Source of the DNA: Rhodococcus rhodochrous
GTDB lineage: Bacteria > Actinomycetota > Actinomycetes > Mycobacteriales > Mycobacteriaceae
NCBI RefSeq assembly: GCF_014854695.1
Contig: NZ_CP027557.1
Location: 1,736,001 to 1,800,000, forward strand
Length of the DNA: 64,000 nucleotides
Direction of reading: 5' to 3'
How positions within the stretch are numbered: position 1 is the stretch's first letter; every line of letters begins with the position of its first letter. Shown piece by piece: positions 1-9,847 of the stretch. A program made the position numbers and the translations under genes. A model generated the notes under the pieces. That model was not told where the DNA came from. It was given only the letters and a program-made list of their open reading frames with translations, and did not search any database.

Positions 1-248
1 CGCGGTTGTCGGACGTGACGATGGAGATCGACGGGGCGCGGTACCCGATGCAGTCGATCGTCGGCCGCAACACCGGCCTGTTCGACTACCTCGGCCTGCC
101 CGCCGTCATGGCGCCAGCCGGCTTCTCCGACGGAATGCCGGTCGGCGTGCAATTGGTGGGACGGCCGTGGGCGGACGACACGTGCCTGCGCCTGGCGCAG
201 GTCCTCCAATCCGTCACCGACGTCCACAACCGCCGGTCCGATGGATAG
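1..248 (+). CDS. Amidase signature family protein, C-terminal fragment
   Basis: Only the last 80 or so residues are present; the gene starts left of the window. The fragment has the typical C-terminal block of amidase-signature enzymes: a GLPAVMAPAG stretch, then GMPVGVQLVG, then a helix ending in a short tail. These enzymes hydrolyse carboxamides to acid and ammonia with a Ser-Ser-Lys triad, which would lie upstream and cannot be checked. Its stop is 3 bp before the GTG, or 9 bp before the ATG, of the MFS gene, so it probably heads or sits inside the operon that follows. The substrate is unknown; the amidohydrolase and flavin enzymes downstream suggest an amide intermediate of N-heterocycle or similar breakdown (inference). 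Confidence 0.85.
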   Translation, partial: RLSDVTMEIDGARYPMQSIVGRNTGLFDYLGLPAVMAPAGFSDGMPVGVQLVGRPWADDTCLRLAQVLQSVTDVHNRRSDG

Positions 249-256
249 CCGTGCTG

Positions 257-1744
257 ATGGATAGTGTAGCCCCGCAGCGTCATCCGCATCCGTGGCGGGT
301 GTTCTCGGCGACGAGCATCGGGGTCGTCGCGGTGTTCCTCAGCCTGAGCGGGTTGACCGTCGCACTGCCCACCGTCGCACGCGAACTCGATGCCTCCGGC
401 GCCCAGTCGACGTGGATCCTGCTCGGCTACATGCTCGTCACGACCGCCCTGATCCTGGTGTTCGGCCGGCTCGCCGACATCATCGGACGACGACCGCTCT
501 ACCTCGCGGGACTGATCACCTTCACCGTCGCGACGGGACTGTGCATGCTGGCGCCGTCGGCCGGATGGCTCGTCGCGGCCCGGGTGCTCCAGGGAGCCGG
601 GGCCGCCGCCATCGTCACGAACAACACGGCGCTGCTCACCGACACCTTCCCGCCGCGGACCCTCGGCCGGGCGCTGGGGTGGAACGCGACGGTCGCGGCC
701 GTCGCGCAGGTGGTCGGACCGGTGATCGGCGGTGCCGCCACCGCAGTCTTCGGGTGGCGCGGGCTGTTCGTCGTGGTGCTGCCCGTGGGGCTGCTTGCGA
801 TCGCCGCGTCGATCGCGGTGATTCCGCGCAGTCCCTCCAGGGCGGTGACCCGGGAACCCTTCGATGTCTCCGGCGCGGTACTGTCCACCGCCCTGCTGGC
901 CGCGGTCGTCCTGGCTCTCACGCCGGGGGTCGGGTCGACGTCCTGGCTGCCCTGGGCGTGCGGCACGGCGAGCCTCGTCCTCGCCGTAGCGTTCGTCGCG
1001 GTGCAGATCAGACGGACCCATCCGCTCGTCGACCTGTCGTTGTTCCGCAACCGGGGTATCGCACTCGTTCTCGCCGCGGTGCTCGTGAATGCGATCGCCA
1101 CCTACGCCGTGACGCTGCTCGTGTCGCTGTACGGGCAGGCGGTGAGCGGAATCTCCGCGGTCGCTGCTGGGGCGCTGGTGATGCCGGTCGCGATCGGCAC
1201 CGTCGTCGCCGCGGCAGCAGCGGGATCTCTGATGCTGCGTTTCAGTCCTCGCACGCTCACCGCTGCCGGCATGGGACTCAACGCCGTCGGTCTGCTCGGA
1301 GTGGCACTGTTGTTGTCGCCGGACGGCGGTTCACTCGGGGCGACCGCCCCCTTCCTGTTCGTGCTCGGTTGCGGCACCGGACTGTTCATGACACCGAGCA
1401 CCAGCGCGTTGATGCTCACGGCCCCTGCGGACCGTCGCGGCATCGCCAACGGGCTGCGCTCGACCCTGCAGAACGTCGGCTACCTGCTCAGCACCGCGCT
1501 GGCGCTCGTCTTCGCCACTGCCGGACTCAGCGCCGCTGCCCGCCAGGCTGCCTATGGCGGGACCCTCGGCACGCTCGGCAGTGCGGAGGTGGCGCGGTTC
1601 GTCGACAACGTGCGAGCGGTCGGCATCGCTCTCGCCGTCGTCGCCCTGCTCGGCGTCGGCGTGTGTCTCGCCTTTCCGCGCCGCAATCCGGCCGCGACCG
1701 TCCACACCCTCGAATCCGTCACCCCACTGAAGGAGTCCGCATGA
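257..1744 (+). CDS. MFS transporter, DHA2 (EmrB/QacA) type, 14 predicted TM segments
   Basis: A 495-aa polytopic membrane protein. The first TM segment is followed by an FGRLADIIGRRPLY loop, the classic MFS motif A, and motif-C-like Gly/Pro-rich helices follow. Length and repeated hydrophobic segments fit the 14-TM DHA2 drug:H+ antiporter family. The ATG at 257 is chosen because it directly precedes the conserved N-terminus; a GTG at 251 is also possible. The stop overlaps the start of the next gene by 4 bp (ATGA), so the two are co-translated. Within this cluster it may export a toxic substrate or intermediate, or import the substrate; the sequence does not decide. Confidence 0.9.
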   Translation: MDSVAPQRHPHPWRVFSATSIGVVAVFLSLSGLTVALPTVARELDASGAQSTWILLGYMLVTTALILVFGRLADIIGRRPLYLAGLITFTVATGLCMLAPSAGWLVAARVLQGAGAAAIVTNNTALLTDTFPPRTLGRALGWNATVAAVAQVVGPVIGGAATAVFGWRGLFVVVLPVGLLAIAASIAVIPRSPSRAVTREPFDVSGAVLSTALLAAVVLALTPGVGSTSWLPWACGTASLVLAVAFVAVQIRRTHPLVDLSLFRNRGIALVLAAVLVNAIATYAVTLLVSLYGQAVSGISAVAAGALVMPVAIGTVVAAAAAGSLMLRFSPRTLTAAGMGLNAVGLLGVALLLSPDGGSLGATAPFLFVLGCGTGLFMTPSTSALMLTAPADRRGIANGLRSTLQNVGYLLSTALALVFATAGLSAAARQAAYGGTLGTLGSAEVARFVDNVRAVGIALAVVALLGVGVCLAFPRRNPAATVHTLESVTPLKESA

Positions 1745-2391
1745 CCATCGTCGATCGTGCAGAACAGGCCGCCGACTACGCCCGCGCCGGTTTCGGGCAG
1801 GAGCTCCAGCCCGGAACCCGTCCCGCACTGGTCGTCGTCGATCCCGCCCGTGCCTACATCGATCCCGACTGCCCTTTGTATGCAGGGGTGGAGGAGAACG
1901 TCGAGGCGATGCGCACCCTGCTCACCTCCGCGCGCGAGGCCGGAATCCCGGTGGTGATCACCGAGGTTCGTCTGCGCGCCGACGGTGCCGACGCCGGGGT
2001 GTTCTTCAAGAAGTCGGGCACCCTCGTCGCGTTCTGCGAAGGCAGTCCGTACGGGGAGTTGATCGAGGGTCTCGAACCGACGTGCGCCGAAATGCTGGTG
2101 ACGAAGAAGTATCCGAGCGCGTTCTTCGGCACCACTCTCAATTCGCACCTCACGTCGCTCGGCGTCGACACCGTGCTCATCGCCGGGTTGTCCACCAGCG
2201 GTTGCGTCCGCGCGACGGCACTGGATGCGATGCAGCACGGCTTCGTTCCGATCGTCGTGGAAGATGCTGTGGGAGATCGTGATCCGGTGATCCATTCGTC
2301 GAATCTGTTCGACATGCAGCAGAAGATGGCGGAGGTGTGGCCGCTCGGCCGGGCACGGGAGTACCTGGAGGCGATTTCCGCACGCAATTAA
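1741..2391 (+). CDS. Isochorismatase-fold cysteine hydrolase (amidohydrolase)
   Basis: A 216-aa protein with the full catalytic triad of the family: Asp34 in VVVDPARAY, Lys122 in the KKYPSAF motif and nucleophile Cys155 in LSTSGCVRA. The family includes N-carbamoylsarcosine amidase, nicotinamidase and RutB (ureidoacrylate amidohydrolase); KxxxSAF with a TSGCVR cysteine region fits the carbamoyl-amidase branch rather than a true isochorismatase. It overlaps the MFS stop by 4 bp. With the flavin reductases downstream, the arrangement recalls the Rut pyrimidine pathway, in which RutB works after a flavin-dependent ring-opening oxygenase. The exact substrate is not deducible. Confidence 0.9.
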   Translation: MTIVDRAEQAADYARAGFGQELQPGTRPALVVVDPARAYIDPDCPLYAGVEENVEAMRTLLTSAREAGIPVVITEVRLRADGADAGVFFKKSGTLVAFCEGSPYGELIEGLEPTCAEMLVTKKYPSAFFGTTLNSHLTSLGVDTVLIAGLSTSGCVRATALDAMQHGFVPIVVEDAVGDRDPVIHSSNLFDMQQKMAEVWPLGRAREYLEAISARN

Positions 2392-2521
2392 CACGAATGA
2401 ACCAAGGATGTCGCCGCACGCAACACGCTGCGGATACATTCGAAGTCATCGCCTCCCAACCGGTTCCGCAACGACGCGGCCGCTTCTTCTTCGGCACGCT
2501 CCTCATCCCCCAGGAGAATCC

Positions 2522-3700
2522 ATGCGTCATTCCCTTCCCGGCCGCGCCGCGATCGCCGCGCTCGCCTTCTCGGCTGTCTTCGGTCTCACCTCATGCAGCA
2601 GCGGCGGCTCGGGTGGCGGCGACGTGTCCGACGCCGACGTCACCGCCGGAATCGAGTACGCCCGCGCTCAGCTCGCCCTGTACGAGGCGGACCCGGAGTT
2701 CACGCTCGAAGCCGAGCCGTTCCCGATGAAGGACATCGCCGGCAAGACGATCTTCGCGATCCCCACCAACAGCGAGAATCCGTACAACGTCGCCGTCGAC
2801 GAGGAATCGAAGAAGGTCGCGGAACGCTACGGAGCCACCTGGATCGAGTACACGAACCAGGGTCAGCCCGCCCAGTGGGCGACCGGTGTCGAACAGGCCG
2901 TGAACCAGAAGGTCGACCTCATCATCCTGTCGCAGGGTGTCGACGCGTCCCTCATCAAGCCGGCGCTCGAGAAAGCCGATGCTGCCGGAATTCCCGTTCT
3001 GCTCACCCACACCATCCTGCGCGGCGAACCGGTACCCGCCGACCTCGAAGGACTGATCGACGCCACCACCGACGCCCCGCTGTCCGAGGCCAACCGGCTC
3101 ACCGTCGACTGGATGATCGACCGCACCGAAGGCGAGGGCAACGCGCTGATCATCACCTCCAACGAGGTTCCCCCGGCCAAGGCCGAGGTGGCCGCGATGG
3201 AGGACGAGATCGCGCAATACTGCCCGCAGTGCACCTACAAGATCGTCAACGTCCCGGTCACGGAGTGGGCCACCAAAATCCAGTCCGAGGTGCAGTCCGC
3301 ACTCTCTGCCGACCCGAACATCAACTTCATTCTGCCCATCTACGACTCGATGTCGCTCTACGCCCAGTCGGGCATCAAGGCCGCGGGTAAGACCGGCCAG
3401 GTCGAGATCTCTTCGGTGAACGGCACCCCCGCAGTCCTCAAGATCCAGCAGGACGACGGCATCGTCACCATGAACGTCGGTGAATCCATCCCGTGGCTCG
3501 CGTGGGCGACGATGGACCAGGCCGGTCGCCTCCTGCTCGGCTACGACCCCGTCCCCAACGGCGCACAGGAAACCCCGCTCAAGCTCATCACTGCCGAGAA
3601 CATCGACGAGACCGGCACCCCGCCGCAGCCCGACAAGGGCTACGGCACGGCCTACGTCACCGGTTACGAAGCACTGTGGGGGCCCAGTGAGCAGTCCTGA
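2522..3700 (+). CDS. Sugar-type ABC transporter substrate-binding lipoprotein
   Basis: A 392-aa periplasmic-binding protein of the type I (RbsB/XylF-like) fold. The N-terminus is a lipoprotein signal: a short basic start, a hydrophobic stretch and a lipobox LTSC with Cys25. The body has the alternating alpha/beta pattern of the family, with an N-domain containing TIFAIPTNSENPY and a hinge near TEWATKIQSEV. The ATG at 2522 has a good ribosome site (caggagaatcc, 2511-2521). It overlaps the ATPase gene by 14 bp. In such systems the ligand is usually a sugar, but relatives bind purines, quorum signals and aromatic or N-containing compounds. The catabolic neighbours make a non-sugar ligand quite possible (inference). 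Confidence 0.9.
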   Translation: MRHSLPGRAAIAALAFSAVFGLTSCSSGGSGGGDVSDADVTAGIEYARAQLALYEADPEFTLEAEPFPMKDIAGKTIFAIPTNSENPYNVAVDEESKKVAERYGATWIEYTNQGQPAQWATGVEQAVNQKVDLIILSQGVDASLIKPALEKADAAGIPVLLTHTILRGEPVPADLEGLIDATTDAPLSEANRLTVDWMIDRTEGEGNALIITSNEVPPAKAEVAAMEDEIAQYCPQCTYKIVNVPVTEWATKIQSEVQSALSADPNINFILPIYDSMSLYAQSGIKAAGKTGQVEISSVNGTPAVLKIQQDDGIVTMNVGESIPWLAWATMDQAGRLLLGYDPVPNGAQETPLKLITAENIDETGTPPQPDKGYGTAYVTGYEALWGPSEQS

Positions 3701-5225
3701 TCCCATCATCAACATCGTCGGTCTGTCCAAGACCTTCGGTGAGCACACGGTGCTGAAGAAGGTCGGCCTGACGATCCACGCCGGTGAGGTGCACGGCCTG
3801 CTCGGGGAGAACGGTTCCGGCAAGTCCACGCTCATCAAGGTCCTGGCCGGCTTCCACGCCCCCGACCCCGGCGCTGCGCTGCAGGTGCGCGGCAGGGACG
3901 TGACACTGCCGGTCCCGGCCGGCGGATTCCGCGACCTCGGCATCAGCTTCGTCCACCAGGACCTCGCCCTCGTGCCCGACCTGTCGGTGGTCGAGAACCT
4001 CCGCGTCGGACCGGTCGTGGCCGGATCGAGGCCCTGGATCTCGTGGCGGCGCGAGAAGCTCACCGCCCGAGCACTGTTCGAGCGCTTCGGACTCCACATC
4101 GATCCCGAGGCGCCGGTGTCGAGCCTGAACGAGACCGAACGCGCCCTCCTCGCGATCCTGCGGGCGACCGAGGAACTGGGGGAGCGCCGCACCCTGCTCG
4201 TGCTCGACGAACCCACGGTCTTCCTGCCCCGCGAGGGCACCGACCTGCTGTTCGCCGTCGTCCGTGAGATCGTCGCCGACAAGAAGGCCGCCGTCCTGTT
4301 CGTCTCCCACGATCTCGACGAGGTGCTCGACCACACCGACCGCGTCACCGTGCTGCGCGACGGGGTGTCGCAGGGCACGCACCGTACCCGCGACCTCACC
4401 GCGACCTCGCTCATCGACCTCATCGTCGGACGCAGTCTCGACTCCGCCGACCCGCGTGTCGCCGGGCCCGTCCGCGACTTCGAGGACGTTCCGGCCCTCG
4501 CCCGGATCGAGGACCTCGAGACCACCACCGTCGACGGCGTCGGGTTCGACGTGCGGCCCGGGGAGGTCGTCGGACTCACCGGCATCGCCGGTTCGGGATA
4601 CGACGACGTGCTGCCCGCCCTGTACGGGGCGCGGCAGGCTCGTGGCGGGCGGCTGACGGTCGACGACGACAGCGTGGACCTGCCCGCGATGACACCGATC
4701 GACGCGCTCGCCCGCAAGGTCGTCTACGTGCCGCCGGACCGCAAGGTCGAGGGCAGCGCACCCGAGCTGACCGTCGCCGAGAACGTCACCCTGCCCGTGC
4801 TCGGTACAGGATTCGTCAAACCGCGGGCGCTGAAGGACATCGCGACCGCGCTCGCCGAGCACTGTGACGTCCGGCCACGGGACCCGCAGGCCGTCTACGG
4901 GTCGCTGTCCGGCGGCAACCAGCAGAAGGCTCTGCTCGGCAAGTGGCTCCAGACCGACCCGGTACTGGTGCTCCTCGCCGAACCCACCCAGGGTGTGGAC
5001 ATCGGTGCCCGCGCCCGCATCTTCGAGATGTTGCGGGAGACCGCGCGTGGGGGAGCGGGCATCGTCGTCGCCAGCTCCGACTACGAGCAGTTGTCGGTCC
5101 TGTGCGACCGCGTCCTCGTCTTCTCCCACGGGCACGTCGTCGCCGAACTCACCGGCGACAACCTCTCCAAGCATCACATCTCGGACAGTGTTCTCGGTCT
5201 GACCCGACAGGAAGTGATCGCCTGA
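3687..5225 (+). CDS. Sugar-type ABC transporter ATPase with two nucleotide-binding domains
   Basis: A 512-aa RbsA/MglA-type protein with tandem ABC domains. The N-domain has an intact Walker A (GENGSGKST, residues 40-48) and a DEPT Walker B, but its signature motif reads LNETERALL instead of the usual LSxGEQQ. The C-domain has a degenerate Walker A (TGIAGSGYDDV), which is normal for the family, and a good signature LSGGNQQKALLGKW. The GTG at 3687 lies inside the end of the substrate-binding gene, implying translational coupling. It energises the permease directly downstream, whose ATG overlaps its TGA by one base. Confidence 0.92.
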   Translation: MSSPDPIINIVGLSKTFGEHTVLKKVGLTIHAGEVHGLLGENGSGKSTLIKVLAGFHAPDPGAALQVRGRDVTLPVPAGGFRDLGISFVHQDLALVPDLSVVENLRVGPVVAGSRPWISWRREKLTARALFERFGLHIDPEAPVSSLNETERALLAILRATEELGERRTLLVLDEPTVFLPREGTDLLFAVVREIVADKKAAVLFVSHDLDEVLDHTDRVTVLRDGVSQGTHRTRDLTATSLIDLIVGRSLDSADPRVAGPVRDFEDVPALARIEDLETTTVDGVGFDVRPGEVVGLTGIAGSGYDDVLPALYGARQARGGRLTVDDDSVDLPAMTPIDALARKVVYVPPDRKVEGSAPELTVAENVTLPVLGTGFVKPRALKDIATALAEHCDVRPRDPQAVYGSLSGGNQQKALLGKWLQTDPVLVLLAEPTQGVDIGARARIFEMLRETARGGAGIVVASSDYEQLSVLCDRVLVFSHGHVVAELTGDNLSKHHISDSVLGLTRQEVIA

Positions 5226-6256
5226 TGTCCGTCACCATCGACAAGAGCACCACCGCGAAAACCGCATCCACCGAATCGGATCCCGCGCGCCCCCGTCGCT
5301 CTCTCGGTCCGCTGTTCGAGAAGTACGCGCTCGTCCTGGCACTGATCGCCGTCATCGTCGTGTTCAGTGCCCTGCGACCCGAGACCTACCCGACCGCCAA
5401 CAACCTGCAGAACATCCTCGGATCCCAGGCCGTCCTGCTCGTCCTGGCCCTGGGGCTCATCGTCCCGCTCACCGCCGGTGAGTTCGACCTGTCGGCCGTG
5501 TCGACGATGTCGCTGGCAGCCATGACGATCGCGGTACTGAACGTGCAACACGGCTGGTCGCTGCTGTCGGCCATCGCCGTCGCCGTGCTCGCGTGCCTCG
5601 TCGTCGGCCTGATCAACGCACTGCTGGTCGTGCGATTGCAGATCGATTCGTTCATCGCGACCCTCGGCAGCGGAACGGTTGTCCTCGGTGTGGTGCAGTG
5701 GATCTCCGACTCGACCTCGGTCACCGGCGTCGACTCTGCGCTCGTCGACGCCACCATCGGCACCCGTATCTTCGGGGTGTCGCTGCAGTTCTACTACGCC
5801 CTCGCCCTGGTGCTGATCATGGCGGTGATCTTCCAGTACACCCCGATCGGACGCCGCCTGCTCTTCGTCGGGCGCGGCGCCCAGGTGGCCCGGCTCAGCG
5901 GCCTGCACGTCGACCGCATCCGCGGGGGTGCGCTCGTCACCTCCGCGCTCGTCGCGGCTCTGGCCGGCATCGTCTACGCCGGCATGCTCGGTGGCGCCGA
6001 CCCGTCCTCGGGCCAGTCGTTCATGCTGCCGGCCTTCGCGGCGGCCTTCCTCGGTGCCACAGCGATCGTCCCCGGCCGCTTCAACGCGTTCGGCACGCTG
6101 GTCGCGGTGTACTTCCTCGTCGCCGGGGTGGTCGGCCTGCAGATGCTCGGTGTCGCCAGCTTCGTCCAGCAGTTGTTCTACGGTGGCGCACTGGTGGTCG
6201 CGGTCGCGCTGTCCGGCGCGGTGCGGCGCCGCACGGCGTCACGCTCCACGCGATGA
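5225..6256 (+). CDS. Sugar-type ABC transporter permease
   Basis: A 343-aa integral membrane protein of the RbsC-like family. A polar N-terminal tail of about 40 residues precedes roughly 8-10 hydrophobic segments, including LVLALGLIVPLTAGEFDLS and the SGLHVDRIRGGALVTSAL cytoplasmic coupling region that contacts the ATPase. The start overlaps the ATPase stop by one base (TGATG). It is the last gene of the import unit. A 167-bp gap follows before the flavoenzyme genes, which may have an internal promoter but run in the same direction. Confidence 0.92.
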   Translation: MSVTIDKSTTAKTASTESDPARPRRSLGPLFEKYALVLALIAVIVVFSALRPETYPTANNLQNILGSQAVLLVLALGLIVPLTAGEFDLSAVSTMSLAAMTIAVLNVQHGWSLLSAIAVAVLACLVVGLINALLVVRLQIDSFIATLGSGTVVLGVVQWISDSTSVTGVDSALVDATIGTRIFGVSLQFYYALALVLIMAVIFQYTPIGRRLLFVGRGAQVARLSGLHVDRIRGGALVTSALVAALAGIVYAGMLGGADPSSGQSFMLPAFAAAFLGATAIVPGRFNAFGTLVAVYFLVAGVVGLQMLGVASFVQQLFYGGALVVAVALSGAVRRRTASRSTR

Positions 6257-6423
6257 CGAACGGCGGAATCGGGCTGCATCGACGGATCCACCCTGGTGCG
6301 ACGCAGCCCGATCCGCCTCCCGACGGCGCAATGTGCACGCCATATTTCGGCATCGTTCCCGACATACCCGTCGGGTCGAATATCCGGTGACGGGCGGAAA
6401 GTCTCGCCCGAAAGGAGATCCAC

Positions 6424-8638
<2,215 letters not shown>

Positions 8639-8660
8639 ATCGGATCCTCGCTGCACGAAC

Positions 8661-8696
8661 CGAGGTTCGCCCCTGCTGCAGCAGGGGCAAACCTCG
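8661..8696 (+). terminator. Hairpin terminator after ribBA
   Basis: Two 17-nt arms (8661-8677 and 8680-8696) pair with one mismatch, closing over a tiny palindromic centre, and a short tttc follows. It lies 22 bp after the ribBA stop and is the natural end of the catabolic operon. The T-run is weak, as is common in actinobacteria. Confidence 0.7.
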
Positions 8697-8768
8697 TTTC
8701 GGCGAGCGAACCCGGACACTGTCGGAATTCTCGAACGCACACTTACCGCGCGTCCTACGGTTGTCGGC

Positions 8769-9827
8769 ATGGGCACGCCCGGCATCGACCAGTGGGTCCT
8801 CCACGTCGACCTCGATCAGTTCATCGCTGCGGTCGAGGTGCTGCGCAATCCGGAACTGGCGGGCCGTCCGGTGGTGGTGGGCGGTCGCGGCGACCCCACC
8901 GAGCGCGGCGTGGTCTCCACCGCGTCCTACGAGGCGCGGGCGCACGGGGTGGGGTCGGGGATGCCGCTGCGGGTCGCCGCACGCAAGATCCCCGACGCGG
9001 TCTTCCTCCCTGTCGACGCCGATACCTACAACGAGGTGTCGCAGGTCGTGATGGACACCCTTCGCGGCTTCGGCACGGTCGTCGACGTGCTCGGCTGGGA
9101 CGAGGCGTTCATGGGCGTGCAGACCCACGATCCGGAGGCGTTCGCGCGCGAGGTGCAGGCCGCCGTGCTCGACGCAACCGGGCTGCACTGTTCCGTCGGG
9201 GTCGGCGACAACGTCCTGCGCGCGAAGATCGCGACGGGATTCGGGAAGCCTCGCGGGATCTTCCGGTTGACGCGCGACAACTGGTTCGCGGTGATGGGGG
9301 AGCGCTCACCCGATTCGTTGTGGGGCATCGGCGCGCGCACGGTGAAGAAACTCGACGACATGGGTATCCGCACGGTCCGCGAGCTGGCGCGTGCCCCGGT
9401 CGACGAGATGGCAGCGCGGTTCGGACCCAAGATCGGTCCGTGGCTCGTCGGCCTCGGCGCCGGTGCGGGCTCGACGGAGGTGTCGGCGGAACCGTGGGTG
9501 GCGCGGTCGCGCAGCCGGGAGACGACCTTCCAACACAACGTCGGCGACTGGAACGCGATCACCGAGTGCGTGCGCGACCTCGCGGCGCGGGCCGTCGACG
9601 ACGTCCGAGGTGAGAGGCGTGAGGGAGTGCGGGTCGCGCTGAAGATCCGCTACGCGCCGTTCGTCACCCACACCGCGAGCGTCGCTCTTCCGTCGCCCAC
9701 CACGGATCTCACGACCGTCACGGACGCGGCCGTCGGACTGCTCGACCGCTTCGATCACGAACGCGAGGTCCGGCTCGTCGGAGTGCGGGTGGAGATGACG
9801 CCACCGGAGAACGTGCGGTCGCCCTAA
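8769..9827 (+). CDS. dinB: DNA polymerase IV, DinB2 type (Y-family)
   Basis: A 352-aa Y-family translesion polymerase. The first metal-binding motif is HVDLDQF (Asp14) and the second is GWDEAF, with its Asp-Glu pair intact; the HhH region (GIGARTVKKLDDMGI) and the little-finger domain follow. Length and motif style match mycobacterial DinB2 (Rv3056) rather than DinB1. The steric-gate position, aromatic in Pol IV, is Ile19 here. The ATG at 8769 precedes the conserved start; the open frame running further upstream overlaps ribBA and is not real. No convincing LexA box is seen in the 130-bp upstream gap. It appears to be monocistronic. Confidence 0.9.
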   Translation: MGTPGIDQWVLHVDLDQFIAAVEVLRNPELAGRPVVVGGRGDPTERGVVSTASYEARAHGVGSGMPLRVAARKIPDAVFLPVDADTYNEVSQVVMDTLRGFGTVVDVLGWDEAFMGVQTHDPEAFAREVQAAVLDATGLHCSVGVGDNVLRAKIATGFGKPRGIFRLTRDNWFAVMGERSPDSLWGIGARTVKKLDDMGIRTVRELARAPVDEMAARFGPKIGPWLVGLGAGAGSTEVSAEPWVARSRSRETTFQHNVGDWNAITECVRDLAARAVDDVRGERREGVRVALKIRYAPFVTHTASVALPSPTTDLTTVTDAAVGLLDRFDHEREVRLVGVRVEMTPPENVRSP

Positions 9828-9847
9828 CGGCTGGCAGACTGGGCCCG

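Noticed and set aside
6257..6423. Possible FMN riboswitch upstream of the flavin enzyme genes
   Set aside because: The gap has only a short hairpin (cgggcg/cgcccg near 6392-6412). I could not find the conserved RFN-element sequence blocks.
8697..8768. Possible LexA box upstream of dinB
   Set aside because: tcgaacgcac at about 8731 matches only one half-site of the actinobacterial SOS box; the second half is absent.
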